From: Amia ocellicauda
Lineage: Eukaryota; Chordata; Actinopteri; Amiiformes; Amiidae
Assembly (NCBI RefSeq): GCF_036373705.1
Contig: NC_089853.1
Location: forward strand, 6,373,905-6,437,904
Length of the DNA: 64,000 bases
Reading direction: 5' to 3'
In this document: piece by piece, positions 24,386 through 36,950 of the stretch
Layout: every line of letters begins with the position of its first letter
How positions within the stretch are numbered: position 1 is the first letter of the stretch
Position numbers and translations under genes: made by a program
The notes under the pieces: generated by a model
What the model was told of the DNA's origin: nothing
Seen by the model: only the letters and a program-made list of their open reading frames with translations
Databases searched by the model: none

Positions 24386-26760
24386 AGTGCCTGGTTACGG
24401 GGGTGGTATGGATTCAGGTGTGAATGGTACATTCCTGGAGTTCGATGGGGTTGCTGTTTTCGGCTGGAGACCCACAGGGAACCCGCCACGTTAGCCTCTT
24501 GAGTTCCCAGCACACGAGATCTGGAAAGCCGCAATGGGTTCGGCGTGGCTTTTTCTGTCCGCTTTGACCACTGTCCAGCCAGGAACACAAATGTCTGATG
24601 GACAGGCCTGCCTTGCTGAGCGCCAGCGTGCCCGGCTCTGGTGCTTCCGACAAGACGCAGATTGGAGGAATCTGATGAATTTCCTGACAGGCTAAACTCC
24701 GCCTCTGTGCTGGCGACTGTCCAGGTGTGACTGTTGACTCAGCTGTGAAGCACCTCGGGGAGCTACATCAACTGAAGCCGTTCGTCCTTATGTTATTCAT
24801 TTATGCTCTTTCATCCTCATCGCGTCATGCCGGGCGCTTGGCTCCGGGCCCTGTGACAGGACTGTCGAGTGTGACTAAGCATTGACCTCTGGCAAGAAGC
24901 CCGAGCGGAGGCTCACTGGTGTACTGGTTGACCATTTCCTTTTTGACAACATCTTCCCAGGACGCAGTCTGTGGAGAATGGGGAAAACTCTTGCCTGGCG
25001 GATTGATGGAACTTGAGGAGAGAAACGGTGTCATTTGCGCACGTTTCCCCAAAACAAAGTCGTTCAGCGGAGTCTGACAGGTGGACGGATGTTCATCAGG
25101 ACTGCAAACCTCTCTGACAAGCAGATGCAGATGAGCACGAGCAAACGCTAGAAGACCAGTGGAAATGACGAACTGGGCGCTCACGAAAACGGTGTTACTC
25201 TGTCCGGTTTTGACAGCAAAGAACCCAATTCAATTTGCTGACTTAAACAGATGCTCTTTTTATTTATTTATTGAATCGTTCCTCTTAGTTTGCTTTTGCC
25301 ACTTCGGATTGCCTGTAGGTCTCTGCAAAACAAAAACAAGAAGTGTAAAATGACTGTGTATGCCGCGGTCATTTATGGCACATTACGTCTGCGGAGTCGG
25401 GTTGAGTTGGCAATGCCTTAGTAATAATGTCCACTATGGGAGGCTGACCTGCAAAGGGATTTGGCTCTGACCTCTGCTGTGATGCTGGTCTGAGTGGAAG
25501 AATGGCTTATTGTGTTGCTCACTGCAGCCAACAGTTCCAGGTGATTTGGGGATCAGCTAACCAGAGGTCTGAGTCTGTATTAGAAAGGCATAGTATTGTT
25601 GCTACACGCAGCATGCTCTTTTTCCCCATGTTGTAGATATGGGCACCCTGTCTCACACAGCCTGGGGATAAGTACACATAGTGGTACAAACTAACTAATT
25701 GTGTTGAACAGGTTTAAGCCGTGTTTTAATTAATCCTAGGATGGATTTTGACATTGTGCTCAGCAGGACGTGAGATTGTACACGCCTGGGTGTGTTGATA
25801 AATAAATAACTGTAACCAACTCTTTTGGGCCTACAGGAGTTGGGTGACTTGAGCTTTACTGACGCGTTGTGCATGTTTGTATACATGTATTTGAACAGTA
25901 GGTGTGACGTACACGTACATACGTGACGCTTAAGTAAACAATGTTTATGAGGGATGATGAGCAGGCTAGAATAAGAATATTTTTTGTGGAATGTTGTCTG
26001 CACTATATTTAGATGTATATAGGCTAATACGTTGAAAAACGAGCCCCGTACTCTTTGTTTGCATAACGATCGATAACTGATCTGTTCCACACGAACAACT
26101 TTCTACAGAACTGTATGGCCAAAAGTGGCAGTTTTCCCAGAACTTGAATTAATGTATGTATATATAATGTATATATTTTTTTTTTTTTTTTTTTTTTTTT
26201 ACACTATTTAAGATCTGTCAGCGATTTGGAGGTAATTACAGGGATCCGTTAAGCGATATGTATTTCCTGGCTGCTGTTGAAGAGAGAGTCAGGCCAGAAG
26301 ACGTAGGGAATATAACAATAGGGAGTCTTTCTTCATACCGGTATATTAGTGGATTTATTACTACAGCCCATATGTGTGAGAACCATTTATTTAATCATGT
26401 ATCGGAAATGGTTACTAACATTTAAATGAACAAGCAATTCATGTTTGATTTATACAGTTTAAAAAATAATGGCGAGACGTGGTAACCTGAAACAGTAAAT
26501 GCCTTGCTTTGCTATAATATACAGTACAACCGATCGAACTACCAGTACCATAAATTACTATGATAGACAATGTACATTAGTGTCATGGTACACCAAGTAC
26601 CATACTGTCAGAAATACCGTGGTGCACAATGTACCACAGTGAACCCGTCCAGGTGTGTGTATCCTCAGATGCGCCAATCAGGAGGCTACACAATCAATAT
26701 GGTCCTGATGAGGTGCACATCGGCGCCTGCGCACTGCGCTACAGTCCGTGACGCATTTTC
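24386..26760. other. Intergenic DNA between the THAP gene and arl14ep
   Basis: No exon could be supported on either strand. Antisense open frames at 24414-24653 and 24825-25184 lack domains and start codons of quality. A poly(T) run of about 30 lies at 26167-26200. Confidence 0.5.
26167..26200. repeat. Poly(T) run
   Basis: About 30 T after an AT-rich stretch; it may be the tail of a retrotransposed copy on the minus strand, but no body is recognisable. Confidence 0.8.
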
Positions 26761-26774
26761 ATTATTGATGCGCA

Positions 26775-26979
26775 TGACGTCACTCAACCGGAACCTTTGA
26801 TGTTGCTTAATTGCCAGCGCGTCGTGTCTTCTGGCAGTGCGCCAAATTGATTAATTGGCACTTTTTGCGGAGTAGGCTGCGGGCACACGCCTGCTTATTT
26901 ATGCGACACAAACCTGCTACATAGTTTTGCAGCTTACACAGTTGAAATCTTACAGACCTGGTCACCTGCAGTATTCAAG
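26775..26979 (+). promoter_or_regulatory. CRE-containing promoter with a possible alternative first exon
   Basis: A full cAMP response element TGACGTCA is at 26775-26782. A TATA-like CTTATTTA lies at 26894-26901. Downstream, a possible non-coding exon ends at 26979 with a good donor (TATTCAAG|gtaaac). It points toward arl14ep and may be an alternative start for it, or a separate transcript. Confidence 0.35.
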
Positions 26980-27159
26980 GTAAACGTTTATATATATATG
27001 TATTTATTTGTATTAATTAAATATTTTTCATGTTTCATATGAAATGCAAAAATACATATTCATCCAGTCACTGTTAGTACACTGGTTGTGCGAATGGTTG
27101 CTTTAGTCGGAGAAACGCCTAATTCCGTGTTTAATTGGAGGGGTGACTGCTGTGCTACA

Positions 27160-27900
27160 GGGTGAATTCCGCGACTTGGACCGAGCGCAGTTCCCCCGGC
27201 GGGGCCTAGAGGGCGCTGTGGCTATTTTGGCTCCGGGTCCTCGGCGCACTTCCCCCGCTGAGGCCTAGAGGGCGCCGTCGTCGTCCCCGACCCCAGAGAG
27301 GCGGAGCCGCGCCATTACACCCGAGCTCGGCAGCATGAAGATGTGGAGACCCGGCCGCGGAGCGAAAAGGGTGAGCCGCCGAAGCGAGACGGGCCTCCTC
27401 TCGGGGACCCGGCGGACACGGCTGTCTGTGCGGGAAGAGGCCCGGCCGCTTAGAGATCCGCGGCGCCGCACGTCGCTTCCCCGCGTCCGCCGCCCGCACA
27501 GCCGCTGGAGTCCGCGCTGCGCCCCGGGGCCGCCGGTGCTGTGTTGCGTTTGAAATGCGTCTCATTGACGGGCGATTAGTGATGTCGGCGCGTTAACGCC
27601 GGGCTCTCCGGGCTGCTGCTCGGGCCGGGCGGTGGCCGCTGCACTGCAACGCGCCGTTTCTTTCGTTGGTGGTAATCGGCACGGTTGACCTCTCGGCACT
27701 GCTGCTGTGTTTCGCGCTGGTTTTGGACGTGTATGGACACGTGTTTGCCGTGACAAACCCCCGGTCGGACGGGTTGAATGCACGCCTGTGTCGCGGAGCT
27801 GCGCCGGGGAGAGTCCTCCGCCTGCGGGCAGTGACCTGCACCGCCGGCCCGGTGGCTGTCCGTGTGCTCTCGCTTGTGTTTGCTTTCCAAAATACAGTCC
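27160..27900 (+). promoter_or_regulatory. arl14ep: CpG-island promoter of arl14ep
   Basis: The stretch is GC- and CpG-rich and TATA-less. A likely non-coding first exon ends near 27369 (GCGAAAAG|ggtgag or one base on). Two copies of a CTCF-like motif (27203-27220, 27262-27279) sit before it, 60 bases apart. Confidence 0.55.
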
Positions 27901-29443
27901 ACATTCACATTATTATTATTATTTTTTTGGATGCGACAGTCATATACAAGTTTATTTCTCTTAGTAGTAATACTAGTTGGAAAGTTTAGGAAAGGAACCA
28001 AAATTGCCTTCTCACTTTGTTTTGCAAAGCTCTTGTGCAGCTTTCCTGCAAAATTGAGGTAAATATGTATGTAGGCCTGGTAGTAAAAAGCTTATTAAAA
28101 GGAGTTATGAAACCAGTAATACCCCATTTCAGATTTGGTTTTAATGCCAATAAAATATATGTACAGGGAAGCTTGAACCTTTGAGAGTCTACATGGAAAG
28201 TCACTTTCCATTGGAGGTGGAAAGGTGTTCTGTAACACAGTGTGTAAAGTCGTGAAGGACCTAGTTTTCGGATATTTCTCTCTCTCCAAAACACGAAACC
28301 CAAGTGGGTCTTCCTGCTTAACTTTAAGAGGAAATGCTCAGCTTCTAAACAAAGATTGCCAATTCTGAAATTGGAGAAGGGCGGCCTTGCTGTAGCTGGT
28401 TTTTGTTTTTGTGGGGTTCTCCTGTCACTTTCTCAAGGCTGACATTAAGATCACAGCCTTGCATGTTTACTGGCACGACACTGATCGCATGGCAGTGCTG
28501 CTGCTGCTGGCATCCTTTTGTGTTCAAGAACAGCAATCTCTTGAAGTCGGTAAGATGGCAGCTGTGAGTGATATCTGGCTTTCTGTCCCAAGGGGAGGCC
28601 TGTGCTACTCTCTCCAGTCTTCTGGTTTTAAATTCACCACTAGCGGACGCCTCGCTCCTCTGGGCACATGAGTGAGCCCACCCTGCCCTCTAGCTGTCAA
28701 AGATCATCCGGCACCTGCCTTTGCCCCCCCCTGACGTACAGTTGGTGATTATGTTGCTGTAAACCTTCAACCACGGTTTCGTCTTGCGTTTCATAGCAGT
28801 TTGAATTATTTTTAAAACCCCTGCTCGTCTGCGGATCTGTCTGCTCGGCCTCGTTTTCGTCCCCTGTAGTTGGTTTTACTGTCAGTATTTTCTCTGTTCA
28901 ATGATAACTGAAGCTCATTACAACAAAATGATAAGAATACAGTTCTTTGGGAGAATACACACATTAGTATTTCACAAATCCATAGTTGGCACTTTTTCTT
29001 CAGTTGTTTAAGCATCAAAGTGGTTACACACACTTGTTCTATCTATGGCAGAACAAGTCATGCTAGTTTTTCAAACCCTTTCTTGAAAATATATTTTTGG
29101 AGGTATAGCCTAAATATTTGTCATAGGTTATTGTACTCGTGTTCAGGAGAGTGTCATGTGGAGAATGCTCAATGTAATTTTCTTTTTTTTTAATTAACAC
29201 CAATAATGAAGCCTTATTAGCTTTGACATTTGTGAGGTAAAGATCTCATTGACTCTAATGCTTTTCCCAGGGTGCCCTACATAGGATCGTCCAGCTGCAT
29301 TGGAGATTATAAATTCCCGCCAATAATACTTAACGACCAAACGCCACAATAACACTATCAGTAAAACAGGAGTAATAACATAGAAAACTCATCCTCCAAT
29401 AAGCACAAGGACTGCAGGGAGTTGTCGGCCGTAGCAGGAGGCC

Positions 29444-31059
29444 ATGGCGGAGCTCAGACCCTGCACGGTGGGGGAGCAGCTGCAGGCGGCGCAGGACTGC
29501 CACAAGACGTACTTCTGCCGCCAGACGGGCCTGAAGCCCATGAGGGACATGGTGCCGGATGACGCCCTGCTCCTGCAGCTGCGCACCGGCCTCATGAGCC
29601 TCACCGAGCGCGACACCGTGTGCTTCCACCACGAGAGGCTCTACGTGGACCGCTACGAAGACATGCAGAAAGCGTGCAGCGACCCGTTCAACTGCCACAA
29701 GAAAGCCATCAAGAAAGGCCTGCGCACCATCGACCTGGACGAGGCCACGTTTCTGAGCGAGAGGTTCGCCAGGCAGTTTGTCCCGGGCTGGAAGCTGTGC
29801 GTCCGGTGCGCCCAGCTGGTCAACGGCTACGTTGATCTGGACCCCGAGTCCCGGCACAAACGGAGGCTTGATAGTGAAGTATGTATGAGGGAGTCTTTCT
29901 CTTTGAAACCACCGAGAGAGCAGACAGACACACAGCCATAGCAGTGCAAGGACCAATGTCCACTGCTTAATCTGAAAATTGGGAGACTCGCTTTAATCAG
30001 TTATACTTTTTTCTTTCTCAGGTTTTAAGGGGGTTTTACTTAAAAAAAACAATTCTCAGAAGCCCAGCTTGTCAATCTTTATATGCATTTAATTTCTGCT
30101 ACAATTTGCAGGTCTCATGCACCTTCTGTGACTTATTTTGGGAGAAAATCAAAATGTGAGGCACGCTGTGTTACACCACCGTGTGCAAATTGGATGCATT
30201 TGAAAATGACTGTTTTGGTTTGTTTTTTTTGGAGGGTGCATTTCTGCATCTTCTGCCGGGGATCTGCTCTTTGTACTTCCACAGTGGGTGTAGGAAATGT
30301 AATGCAAATACTTTCCCACCTCAGAACAATGTCAATATCAGGTGCACTTGCTTGGCTTGTCAACAGTGGCTCTTTGTTTTGCAGGGGAGGACAGCAAAGG
30401 CCTTGAAGTCGCTGGAGTTCGCCAACCCTGGGCGCCAGACCGAGTTCGCACCCGACACCAGCAGGAGGGATAAAAGACGACAGACCAAGCAGTCGAACAC
30501 AGACCGGTAGGCTGGGTTGAGTGGAAACTTTTGTTTGTTGTTGTAAAGATTTATGAGGAATGTATTTGCAATTGTCTGTTGCTCACACTAAATAGTAATC
30601 AGAAGGTTATTTTGAGGGAGAAAAAGTTAATTTCCTTCCCTATAGGACTTGCTTGGGTGGTTTCACATGGCTTTTGCAGACAAACTAGAAAGGAAGATGA
30701 AACCGAAGTTCTGAAATAGTGTGTAGTTTCTGCCTCTGGGTTCACTTGTGGAGGACAGTTCATTTTAATGGTTTCTTATGGATTTTGTGAAATTACCGGT
30801 GATGACACCCAACCCCTTCTTCATCCGCAGACAAACGATCAACACCAAGAGCAAAGTGTACGACAGCGACGGCCTGCTGATCTCCAGCGGCCGGGACCTG
30901 TGCGACTGTCTGGACTCCGAGTGCCTGGGCTGCTTCTACCCCTGTCCCGAGTGCAACTCCCGCAAGTGTGGCGTCGAGTGCCGCTGCGACCGCAAGTGGC
31001 TGTACGAGCAGGTGGAGGTGGAGGGCGGCGAGATCATCCGGAACAAGCACGCGGGCTGA
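29444..31059 (+). CDS. arl14ep: ARL14 effector protein
   Basis: Exons 29444-29878, 30385-30506 and 30831-31059 join in frame (786 bases, 261 aa; human 260). In mammals the protein links the small GTPase ARL14 to myosin 1E and controls movement of MHC class II vesicles. The N-terminal half ([20 protein letters not shown]..., with conserved [21 protein letters not shown]) and the C-terminal cysteine-rich block ([35 protein letters not shown], ending HAG) match the family end to end. The ATG has a strong context (gccATGG). The 5' leader exon probably begins at 29271 after cttttcccag. It lies head to tail with the THAP gene. Confidence 0.96.
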
Positions 31060-31689
31060 GGCGGGCCGCTGCTCCGCTTCCGTACACCGCGGCGGTAGAA
31101 TACTTAATTTGATCGTCTCTGTCGGAGACGGGGACGTTTTGACTCGGCGACATGTGAGACTGACCGCCTGGTCGTCTTGTTAGATGTTCTGAAGTTTTTC
31201 CTGTTCTTTGTTTTAATGTTTTATTTTTAAAAACACTTTAGGAGTACCAAAGAAGTTCCAAACTAACGTCATTGTATGTGTATGTATGTTCCCACACACA
31301 CACATGCACACGTTCATTTTAGGATGCTTTGTTCGAAGGTACGCATGGCGAAGTTTTAGTTTAAGAGAAGGCAGATTTTTTTAAGAACGGATTCTTCCTT
31401 TATAAATGTAGTTACTGAACTGAATGTGGTGAACGCTATGTTCTTCTGAGAACAGCCGAGTAAACGTCGCTCCATACGGATCCCAGTTGCTCATGTTACA
31501 CGCGTGACCCTCGCAAGACCGAGTCCGTGCAGCGCCGACACGCGAGACACGAAGCCACTCATTCCCGTTTTCTTTATCTTGCAACAAGACAATACCATAC
31601 ACAGTTTCATATTCTTTTTTGTTCTCTCCCGAGATGGTTTGTTCAGTGAATTTATATTTCTGTTTTGCAGAGAAAACCCATGTATGTAA

Positions 31690-31695
31690 AATAAA
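31690..31695 (+). terminator. arl14ep: arl14ep poly(A) signal
   Basis: AATAAA 630 bases after the stop, followed within 30-50 bases by a GTGTGTGTGTG downstream element. Confidence 0.75.
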
Positions 31696-31739
31696 GTTTA
31701 CTTTTATATAAAAGTCTGTTGAAGTGTGTGTGTGTGACG

Positions 31740-33600
31740 TTATTGTGCTTGGTGTTTCGTGTGCATTCACAGCTATTGTGTAAAATCCTGCTGTGTCAAG
31801 CCGGGGTGTCCTTGCTGTGCTGGGAGTGTGGTTATATAACGTCCTGATTTCATTGTCATCATTCGAGGGACAGATCAGGCAACGTACTCTGGAAATTTTC
31901 CAAAATCATGTCCTCTTCCTTGATTTATAACTGAATTGTAGCCCATGGTTGCGAACCTCCTCCATATCTGTATCCAGGCTGAGTGCTGGCCTGTGTGTGT
32001 TGTGCCTCTTAGTTCAATCAAATGATATCGGTTGGGAAATTTACATTCCAGCCAGTGTTGACGCTCAAGCCCTGCCCGGCCGTGGCTTTTTGTTTCCTGC
32101 ACGGGAATGCAAATTGCCCAACAATAACAAAATGGCAATATTTGCTGGAGAACAATCAAATAATTGATTGCAGACCATGCTTCTGCCAGAAAGGGTTTTT
32201 CTGTTCCTAAACGCTAGTGTTTCAGTACAGTACGCGTCTTTGTGTGTTTGATACAGTTTAATCTGTGTTTTTTCGTAACTATTGGCTTACATCTATTACC
32301 AACAACGACGAGAGCTTGCAAAGCAGTGCGGGTGTTTGAGCTCTCGGTGTAAATCAACATTTGCATTTATTTTTTTCCAGCTTCTACCTGATTGTCAGCA
32401 TCATTTTTCAAGTTACTGGACTAGGATTGACTCAGAATAAATGGTGAGTTAAGTCACTGTGGTGGTTAAGATCTAAATAAAGGAGATTCGATTCATTAGC
32501 AAATAGTGTTCTATTTTTGTGAAAAAATCCAAGTTTGTTTTTTTCATTTGTTTAGTGTTTTTCATTGATTTGAATTGGTAACTCTTTATTCTGTCTTAAA
32601 GAGGCATGGTGTTGTGTAGCATTACAGTGCAAACGCATGAAGTGCATTTGAACGACTTAGTTATCTCCTATGCAATGGCCTTTCTCGAAGGAAAAGGCAA
32701 TTTTGGGTCATATTCTTATCGTATGGACCAGCTTGTTCAGCTGAACCTTTCGCCTAAGAAAACTAAAACGGATTCAAGTTATAGGGCAGCACAGAAACCC
32801 CTCCGAATGTTACTTTGTGTGGAGTTGCCCATCAGTTACTTTTAAAAACATGAATTCACGCTTATAATTAACAAAAAAAAAAAAGGTTATTTACATTTGT
32901 AATAATGATTATCACCTTATATAATGTACTGAATTTTTTGTATCTGTGTATAGCTCGGAATCCTTTTGAAAAGGGTCTGAAGCTGACGATTCAATGTCTT
33001 AAATGTAAACCTGACTTGAAATACCAAGACAAATGAACAACAGGGGTCATCGTCACAAGTGTAGTGCGTCTGACGTTTTGTATCTTCCAAAGATGACCAA
33101 AATAATGACGACAAACGCAACAAAGGCGTGAGTTACTCACGTGCCATCCCTGTTACATGGGGTTACAGTTCAATATTTTTTGGTACGGGTCCTAAATCAC
33201 TGAAGTTCTAATAGAAAATGATTGTAGAATTTGCAGAAACTTGAGCACAGTCTTCTCAGCGCTTCAGCACGGCCCGTAACTATGATTCTGTTTGGAAAAT
33301 CGTAATTATCTAGCTTTTCCATTTCAACACTGACCTTCCCTACTTGTTTGTGCAACTGCAGTGAAGAACAGCAAGTCACCCTGTGCCTCACATTGACATT
33401 AAATGGAAACTCCTCTCGTTGCCTGTTTGCAAAAGGGAATCCATTTGGTGGCGTATCTGGTACAAAATGTGCAGCCCGGTGTATTCGAGGAGGCGAGGAT
33501 TTGTCAAGGCTAAGCAGAGTGTAGGCTGAGTCAGAGGGGTTGCCCGGCTCTCCCAACTGCTATCTAAGCTGTGAGGGATTACATACAGGTGCCGGTTTAT
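31740..33600. other. Intergenic DNA downstream of arl14ep
   Basis: Mostly AT-rich, unique-looking sequence. No supportable exon, repeat family or RNA gene was seen. Confidence 0.5.
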
Positions 33601-33675
33601 GAAATGTGTGTGCGGCTCAGGGACTCACTCACTCACTCTCAGGTGTGCAAGGCTGACTGCGCAGCGCCAAGGATA

Positions 33676-35687
33676 ATGGAGTTAACCTTGCGTGCTGAGC
33701 TTCTGTCCATCTCAGGCAGGTGGGTTGTCAGAGTTTGATTGTACTGCTGTTCAGTTAGTAGTTCACTTTGGGGTTTAAATTTAAAGCCTTACATTTTTAT
33801 ATATGGGAGGTTACATGCCATGATAAGTGGTCTATGCTTAAACTACCTTGACTTGAGTAAGAATCTCCTGGCTGACTGTCCATTGAAGGTGGGCCATTGT
33901 CACGTTTCCGCTGTACCTTCTCATAGTGACAACACGCAACCGTCACAGTACTTTGACAGGGGGTTGTGTAACACTTTCGGACGCAGCCGACGTGCAGTAG
34001 AAGGGGCAGTGACGGAGAACGCCACCGTGTCACTGCCAACGTGCAGCTTTCATCTCGTAGAAATGCAGAGTTTGTAACCTTGGGATGGAATATCATAAAG
34101 CCTTGAACTATTTGTTTTTAGGTAAAAGCAAGCGGCAGGAATAGCAAAAGCACTAAACTCACAGCAGAGGAGACGTCAGAAGCCGATGTAGCTCGTTATT
34201 CATCAAAGTGCCGTTGTTTATCCAGAGTCTAAGTTACTGCCTCATGCAGCAGTGTGTAATTTTTAATAGGGAGACTGTTAAGTTACGAGCTTACAATCTT
34301 TATTTTAAGGAATGCTGGATAGTGGGTTTCCGCCTGTGTTTCGCTTTTCAGAAAGCTGCACCATAAAAAACGCAATAAACTGGAACCATGTTCAAAGCTT
34401 TCTTCTCGAGGGGAAGCATTTCCATACATTTCAACAGCATAATGATGGAATAAACAAAGAGACTCCTTTGAAGTCCTGTTTTTATTCTTCCTGGTAAAAT
34501 TAGTCATTCTGTCAATGAACAGAAAGAGTGAAGGAAGGAGTAAATAAATATATAAATAACTTGTCACACTATTCTGTTCACGCATCCCTTTGTCCCACTT
34601 TAGAAGAGGAGACATGATGAACGCAATGCAGTTTGACGACCATGCGGTGCAGAGACAAGTCCAGGAGAGTCTGCAGAGACACTGGGACGCTCCACTGTAC
34701 CCCTGCTGCACCCCCGTGACCTCCAGATTGGCACAGCACAGTCCCCTCTTCCTTCCAGACCCCGAAGATGGCTCCCCACTGGCGAGACCCACTGTGGACG
34801 CCCAGAAACTCGACACATCGGAGGGAAAGCGCATCGCTGTGAACACGATGGAAATCATGCTCGATGTCCGGATGGTGAGAGGGCACCAGGTGAGCAAAAG
34901 GCAGGCGATTCCTCAAACGCGATTCTGGCGTCACACGACTCGGTCCAAGGCAGTGAAAGCAGGTGAAAATCTTGAGGAAGACCCCCTCAGTGACAAGCAA
35001 ACCTTTCTTCAGTGTCAAAAGGCAGTCAAATGGTCCCACAGGTTGAAAAAGGGGGCGGGGCAACAACCACAGATTGTTGTGTGCCAAAGCAAGGGAGACG
35101 AGACAGCAATAGGCCCTAAAGAGCACCCAGAGTTAGGGCGCCACGAGTACGTTGTTTTAAGACTGCCGGGAATCTCTCCCAGTTCGGATTTCCCCCCAGA
35201 AAATCAAGCGCAGGTCAGAATAATGTCATGGCTGCGCCCCCCGCCCCCGCCCACCGCCTCTGTACCACGCCAGCTGAAAAGCAGGGTGAGCGAAGTGAAC
35301 CGGCTCCACGGCCCGAGAGCCCTCCAGCTGCAGTACGAAGGCAAGGTGGCGCAGAGTTACGGGAAGAGGAAGACCCCGGCGGACACAGAGAGGCCCCCCA
35401 GGAGAGACCGCCAAAGCAGCGAACGCAACGAGGCGCTGTTTTATATTAAACTGCCCGAGCTGCGGCTGAAAGTCGGCCTGGTTCATCGTCCCCGACACAG
35501 AAAGTGCGAAGACGTGGGAGGCGAGAGCAGAGGGAGAGACGCTGACCCCTGCAGCGGCCCAGTGGAGAATCCCCCCGCAGGAAACCCCAACAAGGAGAAC
35601 AGGACGTCCAGCATCCAGGTGAACACGGCGAGGGCGACACTTAGCGTGCAGGGAAAAGTGCACGACCGCCGGGAAGCAGGGAGCTGA
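33676..35687 (+). CDS. Unrecognised two-exon protein between arl14ep and fshb
   Basis: I do not recognise this protein. Exon 1 (33676-33719) starts at ATG in an optimal context (A at -3, G at +4), encodes MELTLRAELLSISG and ends at a gtgggt donor. Exon 2 begins at 34604 after cccactttag and runs open for 1084 bases to TGA. The joined length is 1128 bases (375 aa), exactly in phase. If exon 1 is wrong, translation could start at 34614 (358 aa). The product is hydrophilic and basic, Pro/Arg-rich after residue 220 (MSWLRPPPPP), without membrane segment, zinc site or catalytic motif. Two similar hydrophobic cores, EYVVLRLPGIS and LFYIKLPELRL, flank the Pro-rich part. A poly(A)-like ATTAAA is near 35894. 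It could be a fast-evolving, possibly germline-type, gene, or a chance frame. Confidence 0.55.
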
Positions 35688-36525
35688 ACATCGTGAGTCT
35701 TGCTGCAGGAGAACAGCATCGGTATTGCAGACGCGCTCCGTGGGCACAGAAGGGCCAGGGGCAGGACTGGGCTGTGTGTTTTTCTACCACTGCTGCCTTC
35801 CATAGTCTTTATTCTCCAGCACACTGAGGGACTCTTTCCACAGAAGAACAAGGGGAGGCAGAAACCAAAGACGTTTATATAATTTAAAACACTATTAAAT
35901 CATATACCTTGCCTTTTGATTTCTTGTTCTTTTTCTTATTGTTATTATTAGTCTACATGTGGCAACAAGCCGTCTCGTTCTCTTCCAGGTTCTTTATTGG
36001 TGCTGGTCTGCGTGTGAGACGAACATGCAGAGTCTTGTTCTCCTGCAAAAGCTTTAGTATGACAGGATCTTTGGTGGGTGGCTGTTAGCACAGAGGTGAA
36101 ATTCAAATTGTCCTCCTCTGCTTACGATTCCATAGTGACCACTATCTTTGCTGAGATCAGACTGCAAGGATACAGAATTACTGATCGCAGATGTGTTTAT
36201 TTTCAAATGATATAACAGTGATGTGCATGATTGGGACATAGAGAGAGGGAGACATGAACGAGATTTAGAGAAAGAGACATGGAAAGGATAGACAGCTATG
36301 CAAAGTGGCATTTGAATCATATTTCTGATATTAACATATTTTTATCGTGATTTTTCCACATCTTTACCATACTATACTTTACCATTTTTAACCATATTTT
36401 TACCAAGGTTTACCAAGTTACCATGCTATACCACACCACACTAAGCCTTACTGTATTTTAATGTCCTACTGAGTGACAATTTGGGAATATTAAAAATGGA
36501 CTGGATAGGATCCTTGGATCACTTA

Positions 36526-36950
36526 CAGTGAGGGAAAAAAGTATTTGATCCCCTGCTGATTTTGTACGTTTGCCCACTGACAAAGAAATGATCCGTCTAT
36601 AATTTTAATGGTAGGTGTATTTTAGCAGTGAGAGACAGAATAACAACAAATAAATTCCAGAAAAACTCCCTTTAAGAGAGTGCTCCTAATCTCAGCTCGT
36701 TACCTGTATAAAAGACACCTGGGAGCCAGAAATCTTGCTGATTGATAGGGGATCAAATACTTATTTCCCTCATTAACATGCAAATCAGTTTATAACTTTT
36801 TTGAAATGCGTTTTTCTGGAATTTATTTGTTGTTATTCTGTCTCTCACTGTTAAAATACACCTACCATTAAAATTATAGACTGATCATTTCTTTGTCAGT
36901 GGGCAAACATACAAAATCAGCAGGGGATCAAATACTTTTTTCCCTCACTG
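36526..36950. mobile_element. Tc1-derived miniature transposon with 141-base inverted repeats
   Basis: The arms 36526-36666 and 36810-36950 are near-perfect complements (about three or four mismatches), beginning CAGTGAGGGAAAAAAGTATT. A TA flanks each end. A second copy of the inner motif GGGATCAAATACTTATTTCC lies in the centre, giving the inverted/direct repeat layout of Tc1-like elements. There is no transposase. The high arm identity suggests a recent insertion. Confidence 0.93.

Noticed and set aside
24414-25184. Antisense frames of 79 and 119 codons downstream of the THAP gene
   Set aside because: No recognised domain, no convincing start or splice sites, and neither reads as a transposon protein.
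29330-29956. 208-codon antisense frame over arl14ep exon
   Set aside because: arl14ep on the plus strand matches its family end to end.
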